This document shows positions 9,291 to 18,308 of a stretch of DNA of 64,000 nt, piece after piece. The stretch covers positions 248,001 through 312,000 of the forward strand of contig NZ_KB899333.1 in assembly GCF_000378165.1 (NCBI RefSeq). Reading direction: 5' to 3'. Numbering within the stretch: position 1 is the first letter of the stretch; every line of letters begins with the position of its first letter. The stretch comes from Saccharibacter floricola DSM 15669 (lineage in GTDB: Bacteria > Pseudomonadota > Alphaproteobacteria > Acetobacterales > Acetobacteraceae). A program made the position numbers and the translations under genes. Below the pieces are notes generated by a model. The model made no database searches, was not told the origin of the DNA, and saw only the letters and a list, made by a program, of their open reading frames with translations.

Positions 9291-10442
9291 ATGTTATTGA
9301 TTGGTGCCGTCCTGTCTGTTTGTGCCTGGGTAGGTCTAATTTTTTTTCACGGACGGTTTTGGGTAGGAGGGCCGTGGCTTAGTGAGGGGTTCGGCCTTTC
9401 GAGGGGGGCTCATCTTTCCCCTGATGTTACTATCATCGTGCCTGCGCGTGATGAAGCGGGTTCAATTGCCTCTAGCCTAACATCACTGCTGGAGCAGGAC
9501 TATAAGGGACGGTTTCGCGTTATCTTGGTGGATGATGAAAGCGAAGATAGCACAGCACATATTGCCCATTCGTTACCTGACCCCCATCAGCGTTTAACCA
9601 TTGTGCAAGGAAAACCGCATCCTTCAGGGTGGAGTGGCAAATTATGGGCCGTCAACCAAGGGGAAGAGGAGGCGTTGCGCACACTCTCTCCTGATGGTTA
9701 CGTGCTGCTCACCGATGCCGATATTGTGCATGCACCAGATCATCTATCCTCTTTGGTTGCGCGTGCTCAGCGCGATAAGCTGGATATGGTCTCGGAGATG
9801 GTAAAGCTTAATTGCGTGACCTTTTGGGAACGTGCTTTGGTGCCTGCTTTTGTCTATTTCTTTGCGCTTCTTTACCCATTTCGTCAGGTGGCTGACCCAC
9901 GCTCACCGATTGCTGGTGCGGCTGGTGGGACGATCTTATTAAAGCGGCCCATGCTGGAAAAGATTGGCGGTATTCGCTCGTTACGTCATGCGCTCATTGA
10001 TGACTGTACGCTTGGAGCTCATGTAAAAAAAGCAGGCGGACGGCTTTATTTGGGGCTGAGTGAGCAGGCATGGTCTATTCGCACCTATCAGCGTTTAGGT
10101 GATATTTGGCACATGATTGCTCGTAACGCTTATGTGCAGTTGCGTTACTCACCGTGGCGGCTTTTGGGGGCGCTGTTGGGAATGTTGTTGGTGTGGCTAC
10201 TGCCAATTGGGCTGTTTTTGTTTGCACGAGGGAAGAAACGCTGGATCGGTGCTACTGCCTACACTATGAGCTGTGTTAGTTTTGTGCCAACGTTACGCTG
10301 GTTCAACCTCTCTTTATGGCGCGTTCTCCCTTTGCCATTAGTGGCGAGTTTTTATAGCTGTGCAACGATTGGCTCGGCAGTCAATCATTATAGTGGCGCA
10401 GGGGTGAAATGGCGTGGCCGTTTCTACGGGGATGAAACATGA
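9291..10442 (+). CDS. hpnB: Hopanoid-associated glycosyltransferase HpnB
   Basis: Family 2 glycosyltransferase of 383 aa, anchored in the inner membrane. A transmembrane segment at residues 1-20 precedes the GT-A domain: VTIIVPARDEAGS (about 45-57), the nucleotide-binding VDDESEDS and the metal-binding LTDADI acting as the DxD. Further hydrophobic segments in the last third (about 295-315) anchor the C-terminus. HpnB is expected to add sugar to a bacteriohopanetetrol-type head group, though this is inferred from cluster membership. The stop overlaps the hpnC start by 4 bp (ATGA), a sign of translational coupling. Confidence 0.92.
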   Translation: MLLIGAVLSVCAWVGLIFFHGRFWVGGPWLSEGFGLSRGAHLSPDVTIIVPARDEAGSIASSLTSLLEQDYKGRFRVILVDDESEDSTAHIAHSLPDPHQRLTIVQGKPHPSGWSGKLWAVNQGEEEALRTLSPDGYVLLTDADIVHAPDHLSSLVARAQRDKLDMVSEMVKLNCVTFWERALVPAFVYFFALLYPFRQVADPRSPIAGAAGGTILLKRPMLEKIGGIRSLRHALIDDCTLGAHVKKAGGRLYLGLSEQAWSIRTYQRLGDIWHMIARNAYVQLRYSPWRLLGALLGMLLVWLLPIGLFLFARGKKRWIGATAYTMSCVSFVPTLRWFNLSLWRVLPLPLVASFYSCATIGSAVNHYSGAGVKWRGRFYGDET

Positions 10443-11314
10443 AAGGCACCAAACAAACGATGGCGATTGATGATGTGTGGGGCGCTGATGATGTGACCTC
10501 GGATAAAAAAATGGGGGATGAGAATTTTCCCGTCGGGTCGTTCCTGATTGCGCCTACATTGCGTCCTGCTGTGCATGCTTACTACCATTTCGCACGTGTC
10601 GCTGATGATATGGTGGACAATATTTCCCTCTCATCAGAGCAAAAGCTCCGTCGCCTAAAGGCGTTACGAGCGGTGCTTCTGGGTGAAGAAAAAGCACCGA
10701 AGCGCGCTGATGCACAAACAGCTGTTAAGCTCCGTCAGGTCTTTTTAGAGCGACAGCTTCCTTTTGAGGTAGCGTCCGACTTGATTGAGGCTTTTTGCCT
10801 TGATGCAGAGAAAAACCGTTATCAAAGCTGGGATGAGTTGCTGCATTATTGTCGTTATTCAGCGAACCCAGTTGGGCGTTTTCTTTTGACGCTTCATGGT
10901 GAGGATGAGGCCAGCTCTGGGCCATCTGATGCGTTATGCACGGCATTGCAGATCGTGAACCATCTACAAGATGTGTCTAAAGATCTTAAAACATTGAATC
11001 GCTGTTATGTGCCTCTGCCTTGGCTGGCTACTGAAGGTGTATCACTGCAAGAATTGACCGCACCTCAGAGTTCGGCAGGGGTGAAGCGTGTTTTTGAGCG
11101 GATGCTCGTCCAAGTTGACGGGCTTAATCATTATGCGCAAACATTGCCGCTTTTGATCCGAGATCGTCGTATGCGTTTAGAAGCTGCCGTCGTCGTAGGG
11201 CTGTGCCGGCGCTTAACAGAGCGTCTTCATCGGCAAGACCCGCTAGCAGAGCGTGTTGCTTTGACGAAGTTTGATGGTGTCAAAGCTCTTTCTGCAGCCA
11301 TGCGGTATATGTGA
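10439..11314 (+). CDS. hpnC: Squalene synthase-like HpnC (hydroxysqualene synthase)
   Basis: Second enzyme of the three-step bacterial route to squalene: presqualene diphosphate to hydroxysqualene. The 291-aa trans-isoprenyl diphosphate synthase fold has its first Asp-rich motif at ARVADDMVD (Asp56, Asp57, Asp60) and the second at NHLQDVSKD (Asn174, Asp178, Asp182), both intact. The leading ENFPVGSFL is typical of HpnC rather than HpnD. The start overlaps the end of hpnB. An internal ATG at 10460 could also be used, since the first seven residues are not conserved. The hpnD start lies 72 bp after the stop. Confidence 0.93.
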   Translation: MKGTKQTMAIDDVWGADDVTSDKKMGDENFPVGSFLIAPTLRPAVHAYYHFARVADDMVDNISLSSEQKLRRLKALRAVLLGEEKAPKRADAQTAVKLRQVFLERQLPFEVASDLIEAFCLDAEKNRYQSWDELLHYCRYSANPVGRFLLTLHGEDEASSGPSDALCTALQIVNHLQDVSKDLKTLNRCYVPLPWLATEGVSLQELTAPQSSAGVKRVFERMLVQVDGLNHYAQTLPLLIRDRRMRLEAAVVVGLCRRLTERLHRQDPLAERVALTKFDGVKALSAAMRYM

Positions 11315-11386
11315 TAGAGCAACACGAATAGGGATCACGATAGAAAAAAGCCGCGTGGCGCGGATCTATAAATGAGGAAAAAGAGA

Positions 11387-12268
11387 ATGTCTGACAGCAA
11401 GACAACATCCGCAGGGTTGGTGTGCGCCCCGTCTGACCTGCGTCATGTGGAAGACATCGTCACGCGCTCAGGAACGTCTTTTGCACGGGGTATGAAAATA
11501 TTACCGCCGGCGCGTCGGCAAGGCATGTTCGCCGTTTATGCGTTTTGTCGATTGGTCGATGATATTGCCGATGGCGATACCGACCATTCCGATCCCATAC
11601 AGGCTCTCGACGTGTGGCGTACGCGTATCGCTGCTTTGTATGAAGGCAAGACCTCTGACGCGTTGGATCGTGTGTTATTGACAACGATTGAACGGTATCA
11701 TCTACGTCAGGAAGATTTTACTGCCGTTATTGATGGTATGGCGATGGATTGCGGCAAGCCGATCGTTGCGCCTGATGAAAAGACGTTGGATCATTATTGT
11801 GATTGTGTCGCTTCAGCGGTTGGGCGTCTTTCAAGCCGGATTTTCGGGATGGGTGAACCAGAGGGTGACCGGCTTGCTTATCATCTAGGGCGAGCCCTAC
11901 AGCTCACGAATATTTTGCGTGATCTTGGGGAAGATGCGCGGCGTGGTCGGCTTTATTTGCCCTCAGAGCTTCTTCAGCGTTTTTCTGTGCCGAAAGAGCC
12001 TTCAAAGGCTCTTTATGCGCCGGAGCTTGATGGTTTGTGTCGCATCATGGCCATGCGGGCTTCAGACCATTTCCGAGCAGCGGAACGCATTATGGATCAG
12101 GGAGCAAAAGAGGCTGTGCGCCCAGCGCGGATTATGGCGGCCTCGTATAAAGTGACCCTAGCTGCTCTGAAAAAACGCGGCTGGCACCATCCAAACGCCC
12201 CGTTACATGTATGTTCCGTGCGGAAAAAGCTGGGTATGCTGCTCGCTTATTTTGGGGTGTCTGTATGA
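11387..12268 (+). CDS. hpnD: Presqualene diphosphate synthase HpnD
   Basis: Condenses two farnesyl diphosphates to presqualene diphosphate, the first committed step of the HpnCDE route. The chosen ATG 11387 follows GAGGA at 11374-11378 with good spacing and gives 293 aa; an earlier in-frame ATG at 11372 has no ribosome site. The first Asp-rich motif CRLVDDIAD has Asp58, Asp59 and Asp62; the second is NILRDLGEDARRGRLYLP. The cluster order C-D-E and the 4-bp overlap of its stop with hpnE support coupled expression of the squalene module. Confidence 0.94.
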   Translation: MSDSKTTSAGLVCAPSDLRHVEDIVTRSGTSFARGMKILPPARRQGMFAVYAFCRLVDDIADGDTDHSDPIQALDVWRTRIAALYEGKTSDALDRVLLTTIERYHLRQEDFTAVIDGMAMDCGKPIVAPDEKTLDHYCDCVASAVGRLSSRIFGMGEPEGDRLAYHLGRALQLTNILRDLGEDARRGRLYLPSELLQRFSVPKEPSKALYAPELDGLCRIMAMRASDHFRAAERIMDQGAKEAVRPARIMAASYKVTLAALKKRGWHHPNAPLHVCSVRKKLGMLLAYFGVSV

Positions 12269-13563
12269 GCCGCGTCCATATTATTGGAGGGGGGCTTGCG
12301 GGTTTGTCAGCCGCAGTAGAACTCGCGCCTCAGGCTCAGGTTGAGCTGTATGAGGCCGGGCCTGTATGTGGAGGCCGGGCGCGTTCTTTCCATGATAAAG
12401 CGCTTGATACGGTGATTGATAATGGCAATCACCTCATGCTGTCGGCTAATCCTTGTACATTCCGTTATCTCGACCTGTTGGGGGCGCGTCATACTCTCCA
12501 AGGGCCTGGGGAGCCTATCTTTCCGTGGTTTGATTTGAATGAGCAACGCGGTTGGACTGTGCGGCTCTCTCCTGGGAAGATCCCTTTTTGGTTGTTGAGT
12601 AAGCGCCGACGGGTGCCGGGGATGACGTTGAAAGAAACGACAGCTCTGGTGCGCCTGATGCGTGCTGATGACGATACAGTTGTCTCTGATTGCCTTGCAG
12701 AGGGGGCACTTGCGCGGCGTTTGCTCGAGCCGTTTGCGGTCTCGGTTATGAATACGCCGAGCAATGAGAGTAGTGCTGCCTTGCTTGGCAATGTTGTGCG
12801 CCGCACGCTCGCTCAAGGTGGACAAGCCTGTTGTCCGTGGATGGCTGCTCACGGGCTTTCTGAGAGTTTCGTGACGCCTGCACTGGCTTATCTTGAGCAG
12901 TATCATGCGTCTGTTCACACAGGTACACGCGTGGCGGCGCTTCGTTATGAGCGTGGACGCGTTGTGGCGCTTGAGACCTCGTCAGGGGAGGTTGCGTTGG
13001 GGGCAGAAGATTCGGTGATTATGGCTGTGCCTGCACCGGTTGCCACGTCTTTGTTGCCAGGGCTTGATGGGCCTGATCAGTTCGAGAGTATTGCCAATGC
13101 GCATTTCCGTCTGCCTTTCCACTTAAAACCCCGTGGTGTTGTGGCACAGGCACGCTTTGTCGGTCTTATTGGCGGTATTGCGGAGTGGGTGTTTGTTCAT
13201 GACGATGTTTTGTCTGTCACCGTCAGTGCAGCAAATCGTTATGCAGATCGTTCACAAACAGAGATGCTCGAGACTATTTGGAGCGAGCTTTTGCAGGCAT
13301 TAAATCCCATTTTGGAAGAGCCATTGCCGCAACTGATGCCAACAGCGCGTCTCATTCGTGAAAAGCGAGCGACTTTTGCTGCAACACCTGAGCAAAATCG
13401 CCGTCGTCCGGGAGCCGCTACCCCTTATATCAACCTTGCTCTTGCAGGGGATTGGACTGATACTGGCTTACCCGCCACGATTGAAGGAGCCCTTCAGTCG
13501 GGGCTTGATGCTGTTGCTTTATTGGGTTTTCGTTCAGAAAGAACCAGAGTAAAAGCGGCATAA
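12265..13563 (+). CDS. hpnE: Hydroxysqualene dehydroxylase HpnE (FAD-dependent)
   Basis: Reduces hydroxysqualene to squalene, the last step of the HpnCDE pathway. The 432-aa flavoprotein of the amine oxidase/phytoene desaturase type has the FAD Rossmann motif IIGGGLAGLSAA at residues 6-17 and the C-terminal FAD site ALAGDWTDTGLPATIEGA. The start at 12265 overlaps the hpnD stop by 4 bp; the frame is open further upstream to 12211, but that lies inside hpnD and lacks family similarity. The cyclase shc follows after 84 bp. Confidence 0.95.
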   Translation: MSRVHIIGGGLAGLSAAVELAPQAQVELYEAGPVCGGRARSFHDKALDTVIDNGNHLMLSANPCTFRYLDLLGARHTLQGPGEPIFPWFDLNEQRGWTVRLSPGKIPFWLLSKRRRVPGMTLKETTALVRLMRADDDTVVSDCLAEGALARRLLEPFAVSVMNTPSNESSAALLGNVVRRTLAQGGQACCPWMAAHGLSESFVTPALAYLEQYHASVHTGTRVAALRYERGRVVALETSSGEVALGAEDSVIMAVPAPVATSLLPGLDGPDQFESIANAHFRLPFHLKPRGVVAQARFVGLIGGIAEWVFVHDDVLSVTVSAANRYADRSQTEMLETIWSELLQALNPILEEPLPQLMPTARLIREKRATFAATPEQNRRRPGAATPYINLALAGDWTDTGLPATIEGALQSGLDAVALLGFRSERTRVKAA

Positions 13564-13647
13564 TATTGCCAAAATCTTCGTGTTTGAGAGCGCGCCAATC
13601 TAAATCTGTCTGTATTGATGCATGACTAAGGGATTAAGGAGAGTTCA

Positions 13648-15603
13648 GTGAGTGAGACGTCGTTCCGTCAAAAATTAGGGGCCACTGCGATTGAGCAGGC
13701 GATTGAGGGATCTCATGCTGCTCTAGGTCGTCGTCAGAATGATGATGGGCATTGGGTTTTTGAGTTGGAAGCCGATGCGACGATTCCTGCTGAATATGTG
13801 CTGCTAGAGCATTTCCTTGATCGCATTGATGCGGATAGACAACAAAAGATCGGCGTATATTTGCGTCGTATTCAAGGTGATCATGGGGGGTGGCCGCTCT
13901 ATCAAGATGGCGGCTTTGATATTTCAGCGACCGTGAAAGCTTACTTTGCGTTGAAAGCGATTGGGGATGATCCCGAGGCGCTGCATATGCGCCGGGCGCG
14001 CGCGGCGATCTTACAGCGAGGCGGGGCAGAGCGGAGTAACGTTTTCACCCGTATTCAGCTTGCTCTTTTTGGTGAAGTGCCGTGGGATGCGGTGCCTGTT
14101 ATGCCCGTTGAGTTGATGCTGCTTCCACGCAAAGCATTCTTCTCTGTTTGGAACATGTCTTACTGGTCACGCACGGTCATTGCGCCGCTGTTGGTGTTGA
14201 GTGCGCGTAAGCCCAAGGCCATTAATCCACAGAATGTGCATGTGCAGGAGCTTTTCAAAACCCCGCCTGCTCACGTAAAAGATTGGATTCGTGGGCCATA
14301 CCGGTCTATTTGGGGGCGTGCGTTTAAAGGGCTTGATACATTGCTCCGCCCGATTGTGCCGCATTTGCCTAAAGTGACGCATGAAAAGGCCATTGCGGTA
14401 GCGATCTCTTTTATCGAAGAACGCCTCAGTGCCGGTGGGCTTGGGGCTATTTACCCCGCTATGGCTAATGTCGTGATGATGTATCGCACATTGGGTGTTC
14501 CTGATGATGACCCGCGGGCGGTTCAAGCATGGCAAGCGTTGCAAGATTTGATGGTTGAAAAAGACGGGGAGATCTATTGCCAGCCTTGCGTATCTCCAGT
14601 GTGGGATACAGGCCTTTCAGGTCTAGCGATGATGGAGGCGGCCTCAGGGCCCAAAGGCACAAAAACGCCAGAAACGATGAAAGCGCTTCGTAAAGCAGCA
14701 GCATGGTTGCGTGAGAGGCAGATTTTGGACGTTAAAGGTGATTGGGCGATTAATGCGCCATCTTTGCGTCCTGGTGGTTGGGCCTTTCAATACGAAAACG
14801 ATTATTATCCCGATGTGGATGATACGGCTGTGGTCGGAATGCTCCTTCAGCGCATTGATCCGGAAGAAAATCACGAAGCCATTGAGCGTGCGCGTGAGTG
14901 GATTATCGGAATGCAGAGCAGCAATGGTGGCTGGGGGGCGTTCGATATTGATAATGATCTTGAAGCCCTCAACCATATTCCATTTTCCGATCATGGAGCG
15001 TTGCTAGACCCGCCAACGGCTGATGTGTCTGCACGGTGTGTGTCTTTCCTATCTCAGCTTGGCCATCCTGAAGATCGTCCTGTGATTGAGAAGGGGTTGG
15101 CGTATCTGCGCGCAGAGCAGGAGAAAAATGGAAGCTGGTTTGGGCGTTGGGGAACGAACTATATTTACGGCACATGGTCTGTTTTGTGTGCGCTGAATAT
15201 TGCCGGTGTGCCGCATGATGATGCGATGGTAAAGCGTGCGGTACGGTGGCTAGAAAGCGTGCAGAATCCTGATGGCGGCTGGGGTGAAGATTGCGCCAGC
15301 TATGAAGGGGCTGAGCCGGGGCGGTATAAGGAAAGCCTGCCAACGCAAACAGCTTGGGCGACTTTAGCGCTTATGGCGGTAGGGCGACGTGACACAGAGG
15401 CTGTAGAGAAAGGCATGGCCTATCTTGCTCAGGCTCAGGATGAGCACGGTGAGTGGCATGAAGAGCCTTATAATGCCGTTGGATTCCCGAAAGTCTTTTA
15501 CCTGCGTTACCATGGCTATAAGCAGTTTTTCCCGCTGACGGCTCTGTCACGGTATCGCAATTTGGGCACGAGCAATTCAGGTCATGTGGAATACGGGTTC
15601 TAA
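13648..15603 (+). CDS. shc: Squalene-hopene cyclase
   Basis: Monotopic membrane enzyme that cyclises squalene to hopene and hopanol, the central step of hopanoid formation. The 651-aa product has the usual length. The protonating motif DVDDTA is at residues 389-394 (Asp391 corresponds to the acid aspartate). Many QW-type repeats are visible, such as QNDDGHWVFELE near the N-terminus, QSSNGGWGAFD and QNPDGGWGED. It begins with GTG 13648 preceded by AAGGAGA. The stop codon shares one base with the hpnG start, so the two are probably coupled. Also called hpnF. Confidence 0.97.
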   Translation: MSETSFRQKLGATAIEQAIEGSHAALGRRQNDDGHWVFELEADATIPAEYVLLEHFLDRIDADRQQKIGVYLRRIQGDHGGWPLYQDGGFDISATVKAYFALKAIGDDPEALHMRRARAAILQRGGAERSNVFTRIQLALFGEVPWDAVPVMPVELMLLPRKAFFSVWNMSYWSRTVIAPLLVLSARKPKAINPQNVHVQELFKTPPAHVKDWIRGPYRSIWGRAFKGLDTLLRPIVPHLPKVTHEKAIAVAISFIEERLSAGGLGAIYPAMANVVMMYRTLGVPDDDPRAVQAWQALQDLMVEKDGEIYCQPCVSPVWDTGLSGLAMMEAASGPKGTKTPETMKALRKAAAWLRERQILDVKGDWAINAPSLRPGGWAFQYENDYYPDVDDTAVVGMLLQRIDPEENHEAIERAREWIIGMQSSNGGWGAFDIDNDLEALNHIPFSDHGALLDPPTADVSARCVSFLSQLGHPEDRPVIEKGLAYLRAEQEKNGSWFGRWGTNYIYGTWSVLCALNIAGVPHDDAMVKRAVRWLESVQNPDGGWGEDCASYEGAEPGRYKESLPTQTAWATLALMAVGRRDTEAVEKGMAYLAQAQDEHGEWHEEPYNAVGFPKVFYLRYHGYKQFFPLTALSRYRNLGTSNSGHVEYGF

Positions 15604-16247
15604 TGCTTGGAGTTCTGACAGGGCTTCAGCAAGAAGCTGTCCTTATCCGTCGCGTTTTCCCTCATAGCCCTGTTGAACTGAGCTACGCGTCGGAACAAGG
15701 GGCTGTTGAAGCAATGGGTCGGCTTCAAGAAGCTGGGGTCACAAAAGTCTTATCGTTTGGTTGCGCGGGAGGTCTATCGCCTTCAGTGGAACCGGGGACG
15801 ATTATTGTGGCTGACCATGTGCATGTTGGTAGCCGGGATTATAGCACAGATGCGGCGTTGAGCCGCCTGTGTGGGCGTGATGCAGCCCTATCGGGTGGCG
15901 TGCTCCATAGCCGTGAGATGGTTGCTCAAGCACAGCAGAAACGTCAGTTGTATCAAGAGACGCACTGTTTAGCTGTTGATATGGAAAGTGGCGTTGTGGC
16001 CTGTTCTGGCTTGCCGTTCGCTGTGTTGCGTGTCGTGTGTGATGACGTTGCGCGTGACTTGCCGCCAGCGGCAGGGGAGGCGATGGACAAAGGCCGCGTC
16101 AAATGTGCTGCGCTTATACGGTCTATTGTGCGCCATCCTAAGCAAATCCCTGCACTCATGAGTTTGGGGAAGGATGCATCGCGGGCGCGTCAGGCGATGG
16201 CGCGCTTTTTGCACGAGCATCAAGAGAGCTTAAAGACAGCAGAATAA
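15603..16247 (+). CDS. hpnG: Hopanoid-associated phosphorylase HpnG
   Basis: Purine nucleoside phosphorylase-like protein of 214 aa which, in characterised systems, releases adenine from adenosylhopane on the way to bacteriohopanetetrol. Family features are GVLTGLQQEA at the N-terminus, the loop SFGCAGGLSP near residue 52, and AVDMESGVVA near 122, holding the substrate-binding Met-Glu pair. Its substrate is made by the radical SAM enzyme HpnH, whose gene usually lies close by but is not in this window; the next genes are rpsB-tsf. The start overlaps the shc stop by one base. Confidence 0.9.
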   Translation: MLGVLTGLQQEAVLIRRVFPHSPVELSYASEQGAVEAMGRLQEAGVTKVLSFGCAGGLSPSVEPGTIIVADHVHVGSRDYSTDAALSRLCGRDAALSGGVLHSREMVAQAQQKRQLYQETHCLAVDMESGVVACSGLPFAVLRVVCDDVARDLPPAAGEAMDKGRVKCAALIRSIVRHPKQIPALMSLGKDASRARQAMARFLHEHQESLKTAE

Positions 16248-16287
16248 GCTTGTTTTTGTGCGGATTTTTTCGTAAGTATGACCCAGT

Positions 16288-16374
16288 TTCTCCTCCAATT
16301 CGTTGGAGGGGAGTATTTCGCACGCACGGCCCGGATATCCTGGTGTCCTTTTGTAAAAGAGGGCGTTGCCGTGC
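16288..16374 (+). promoter_or_regulatory. Structured rpsB leader RNA (candidate)
   Basis: Two hairpins lie in the 160 bp before rpsB. The first (16288-16313) is about 10 bp with a TTCG tetraloop, an unusually stable form. The second pairs GCACGGC 16324-16330 with GCCGTGC 16368-16374 around a 37-nt loop holding the palindrome GGATATCC. Leaders of rpsB are autoregulated by S2 in some bacteria, and this may be an analogue (inference). Confidence 0.45.
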
Positions 16375-16407
16375 GGAGGACAAACCAGAGAATAAAGGTT
16401 GCTTATT

Positions 16408-17193
16408 ATGGCAATGCCTCAGTTCACAATGCGTCAGCTGCTCGAAGCTGGTGTGCATTTCGGTCACCACACACGCCGCTGGAACCCAGCAATGGCGCCT
16501 TACCTTTTCGGTGTGCGTAACCAAGTCCACATTATCGACCTTCAGCAGACCGTTCCTTTGCTGGATCGTGCGCTGAACCAGGTGCGCAGCACCGTTGCTT
16601 CTGGCGGTCGCGTGTTGTTCGTTGGCACAAAGCGTGCTGCTGCAGAGCATGTGGCAGAAGCAGCGCAGCGTTGCGGTCAGTACTACGTCAACCATCGTTG
16701 GCTCGGCGGTATGCTGACAAACTGGAAGACCATCACAGGCTCCATCAAGCGTCTGCGTGGCATTGATGAGATGCTCGCTGGTGATACGACTGGTCTGACA
16801 AAGAAAGAAATTCTGGACATCACCCGTGATCGTGAGAAGCTGGAACGCTCCCTCGGTGGGATCAAGGACATGGGCGGCCTGCCAGACCTTCTTTTTGTGA
16901 TCGACACAAACAAAGAGAAGCTGGCTGTTGAAGAAGCTAACAAGCTGGGCATTCCTGTGATTGCTGTGCTTGACAGCAACTCAGATCCAAAGGGCGTGAC
17001 GTTCCCAATCCCGGGGAATGATGACGCGATCCGTGCGATCACAACCTATTGCGATCTGGTTTCTTCTGCTGTTCTGGATGGTATTTCCGCTGAACTCGCA
17101 GCATCTGGGCAGGATCTGGGTGCTTCTGAGGAAGTTCCAGCTGAAAGCCTCCCAGCTGAGGGTGATGCTGAGAAAGCTAAAGCAGAGGCGTAA
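16408..17193 (+). CDS. rpsB: 30S ribosomal protein S2
   Basis: Small-subunit ribosomal protein bound near S1, 261 aa. It starts [20 protein letters not shown], the alphaproteobacterial form, at ATG 16408; a TTG three codons earlier is less likely. S2 signatures include [27 protein letters not shown] and [13 protein letters not shown]. The last 30 residues are an acidic Ala/Glu tail, common in this group. It forms the usual pair with tsf, separated by a terminator-like hairpin. Confidence 0.98.
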   Translation: MAMPQFTMRQLLEAGVHFGHHTRRWNPAMAPYLFGVRNQVHIIDLQQTVPLLDRALNQVRSTVASGGRVLFVGTKRAAAEHVAEAAQRCGQYYVNHRWLGGMLTNWKTITGSIKRLRGIDEMLAGDTTGLTKKEILDITRDREKLERSLGGIKDMGGLPDLLFVIDTNKEKLAVEEANKLGIPVIAVLDSNSDPKGVTFPIPGNDDAIRAITTYCDLVSSAVLDGISAELAASGQDLGASEEVPAESLPAEGDAEKAKAEA

Positions 17194-17247
17194 AAGCCTT
17201 TCGGGCGTCTGACATGACTATGTCAGAATGTCTGTAGTATTATTGAC

Positions 17248-17286
17248 CATGCGGTTGGGCGGAAGGCTCAACCGCATGGATTTTTT
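17248..17286 (+). terminator. Terminator or attenuator between rpsB and tsf
   Basis: A 13-bp stem with one G-T pair (17248-17260 with 17266-17278) and a 5-nt loop is followed by T6 at 17281-17286. The tsf ribosome site starts immediately after the T-run. It can limit read-through from rpsB into tsf. Confidence 0.8.
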
Positions 17287-17300
17287 AAGGGGTGACAGAG

Positions 17301-18212
17301 ATGGCAGAGATCACTGCAGCACTCGTGCGTGAAATGCGCGAAGCAACCGGCGCTGGCATGATGGATTGTAAAAAAGCGCTGACCGAAACCAATGGCGACA
17401 AAGAAGCCGCGATTGATTGGTTGCGTAAGAAGGGCCTGTCACAGGCTGCTAAGAAGTCCAGCCGCGTTGCCGCAGAAGGCTTGGTTGCTGTTGCGACAGC
17501 AACCAACAAAGCCGCTGTTGTTGAAGTGAACGCTGAGACAGACTTCGTGGCCCGTAACGAAGCTTTCCAGGCAGCTGTGCAGCAGATTGCTGAAGCCGCT
17601 CTGGAAGTTGGTGAAGATCTCGACACGCTGAAGGCAGCAAAACTGCCATCTGGTCGTACGGTTGCTGATGAGCTGACCCACTTGGTTGCAACCATTGGTG
17701 AGAACATGACGCTGCGTCGTGCACGCGTGCTGACGGTTCCATCTGGTGTGGTGGCAAGCTACGTTCATGGTGCGCTGCGCCCAGGTGTTGGTCGTATCGG
17801 TGTGTTGGCTGCTATTGAAGCCCCTTCTGAAACAGATGCGCTGGTGACGCTGGGTCGTCAGGTTGGCATGCATGTCGCAGCAACCCGTCCGACTTCACTC
17901 GATGTTGATGGCGTGGATGCCGACGCTCTTGAGCGTGAGCGTTCCGTTCTGGTTGAGCAGGCTCGTGCTTCTGGTAAGCCTGAAAATATCATCGAGAAGA
18001 TGGTCGATGGCCGCATTCGTAAGTTCTATGAAGAAGTGGTTCTTCTGGAGCAGGTTTGGGTTCATGACGGTGAAAGCCGCGTGAAGAAGGTTATCGAAAA
18101 AGCTGGTGCAAAGCTGGTGGATTTCGTGCGCTTCCATCTCGGTGAGGGGATTGAGAAGCAGGAAAGCGACTTTGCTGAAGAAGTGGCAAAGGCTTCCGGC
18201 CAGAAGAAATAA
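17301..18212 (+). CDS. tsf: Elongation factor Ts
   Basis: Nucleotide exchange factor for EF-Tu, 303 aa. The start ATG 17301 follows AAGGGG at 17287-17292. The N-terminal UBA-like domain has [19 protein letters not shown]; the EF-Tu contact motif [10 protein letters not shown] lies near residue 80. The two core subdomains and a C-terminal module follow at normal length. A terminator follows the stop. Confidence 0.98.
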   Translation: MAEITAALVREMREATGAGMMDCKKALTETNGDKEAAIDWLRKKGLSQAAKKSSRVAAEGLVAVATATNKAAVVEVNAETDFVARNEAFQAAVQQIAEAALEVGEDLDTLKAAKLPSGRTVADELTHLVATIGENMTLRRARVLTVPSGVVASYVHGALRPGVGRIGVLAAIEAPSETDALVTLGRQVGMHVAATRPTSLDVDGVDADALERERSVLVEQARASGKPENIIEKMVDGRIRKFYEEVVLLEQVWVHDGESRVKKVIEKAGAKLVDFVRFHLGEGIEKQESDFAEEVAKASGQKK

Positions 18213-18237
18213 GACCGCTGGTTTTATGATCTTTATG

Positions 18238-18272
18238 AAAAGGGCTCTCGCGTTTTGCGAGGGCCTTTTTTA
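18238..18272 (+). terminator. Intrinsic terminator of tsf
   Basis: A GC-rich stem (GGGCTCTCGC with GCGAGGGCC, one wobble) with a short loop and T6 lies 26 bp after the tsf stop. Confidence 0.87.
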
Positions 18273-18308
18273 TTGTGACTGTTGCACAAGAAAGGAAGGG
18301 GGCTTTCT

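Noticed and set aside
12307-12918. 203-codon minus-strand frame inside hpnE
   Set aside because: Long only because of codon bias in hpnE; composition is Arg/His-rich as is usual for antisense shadows.
14167-14994. Overlapping antisense frames in shc
   Set aside because: Shadows of the squalene-hopene cyclase gene.
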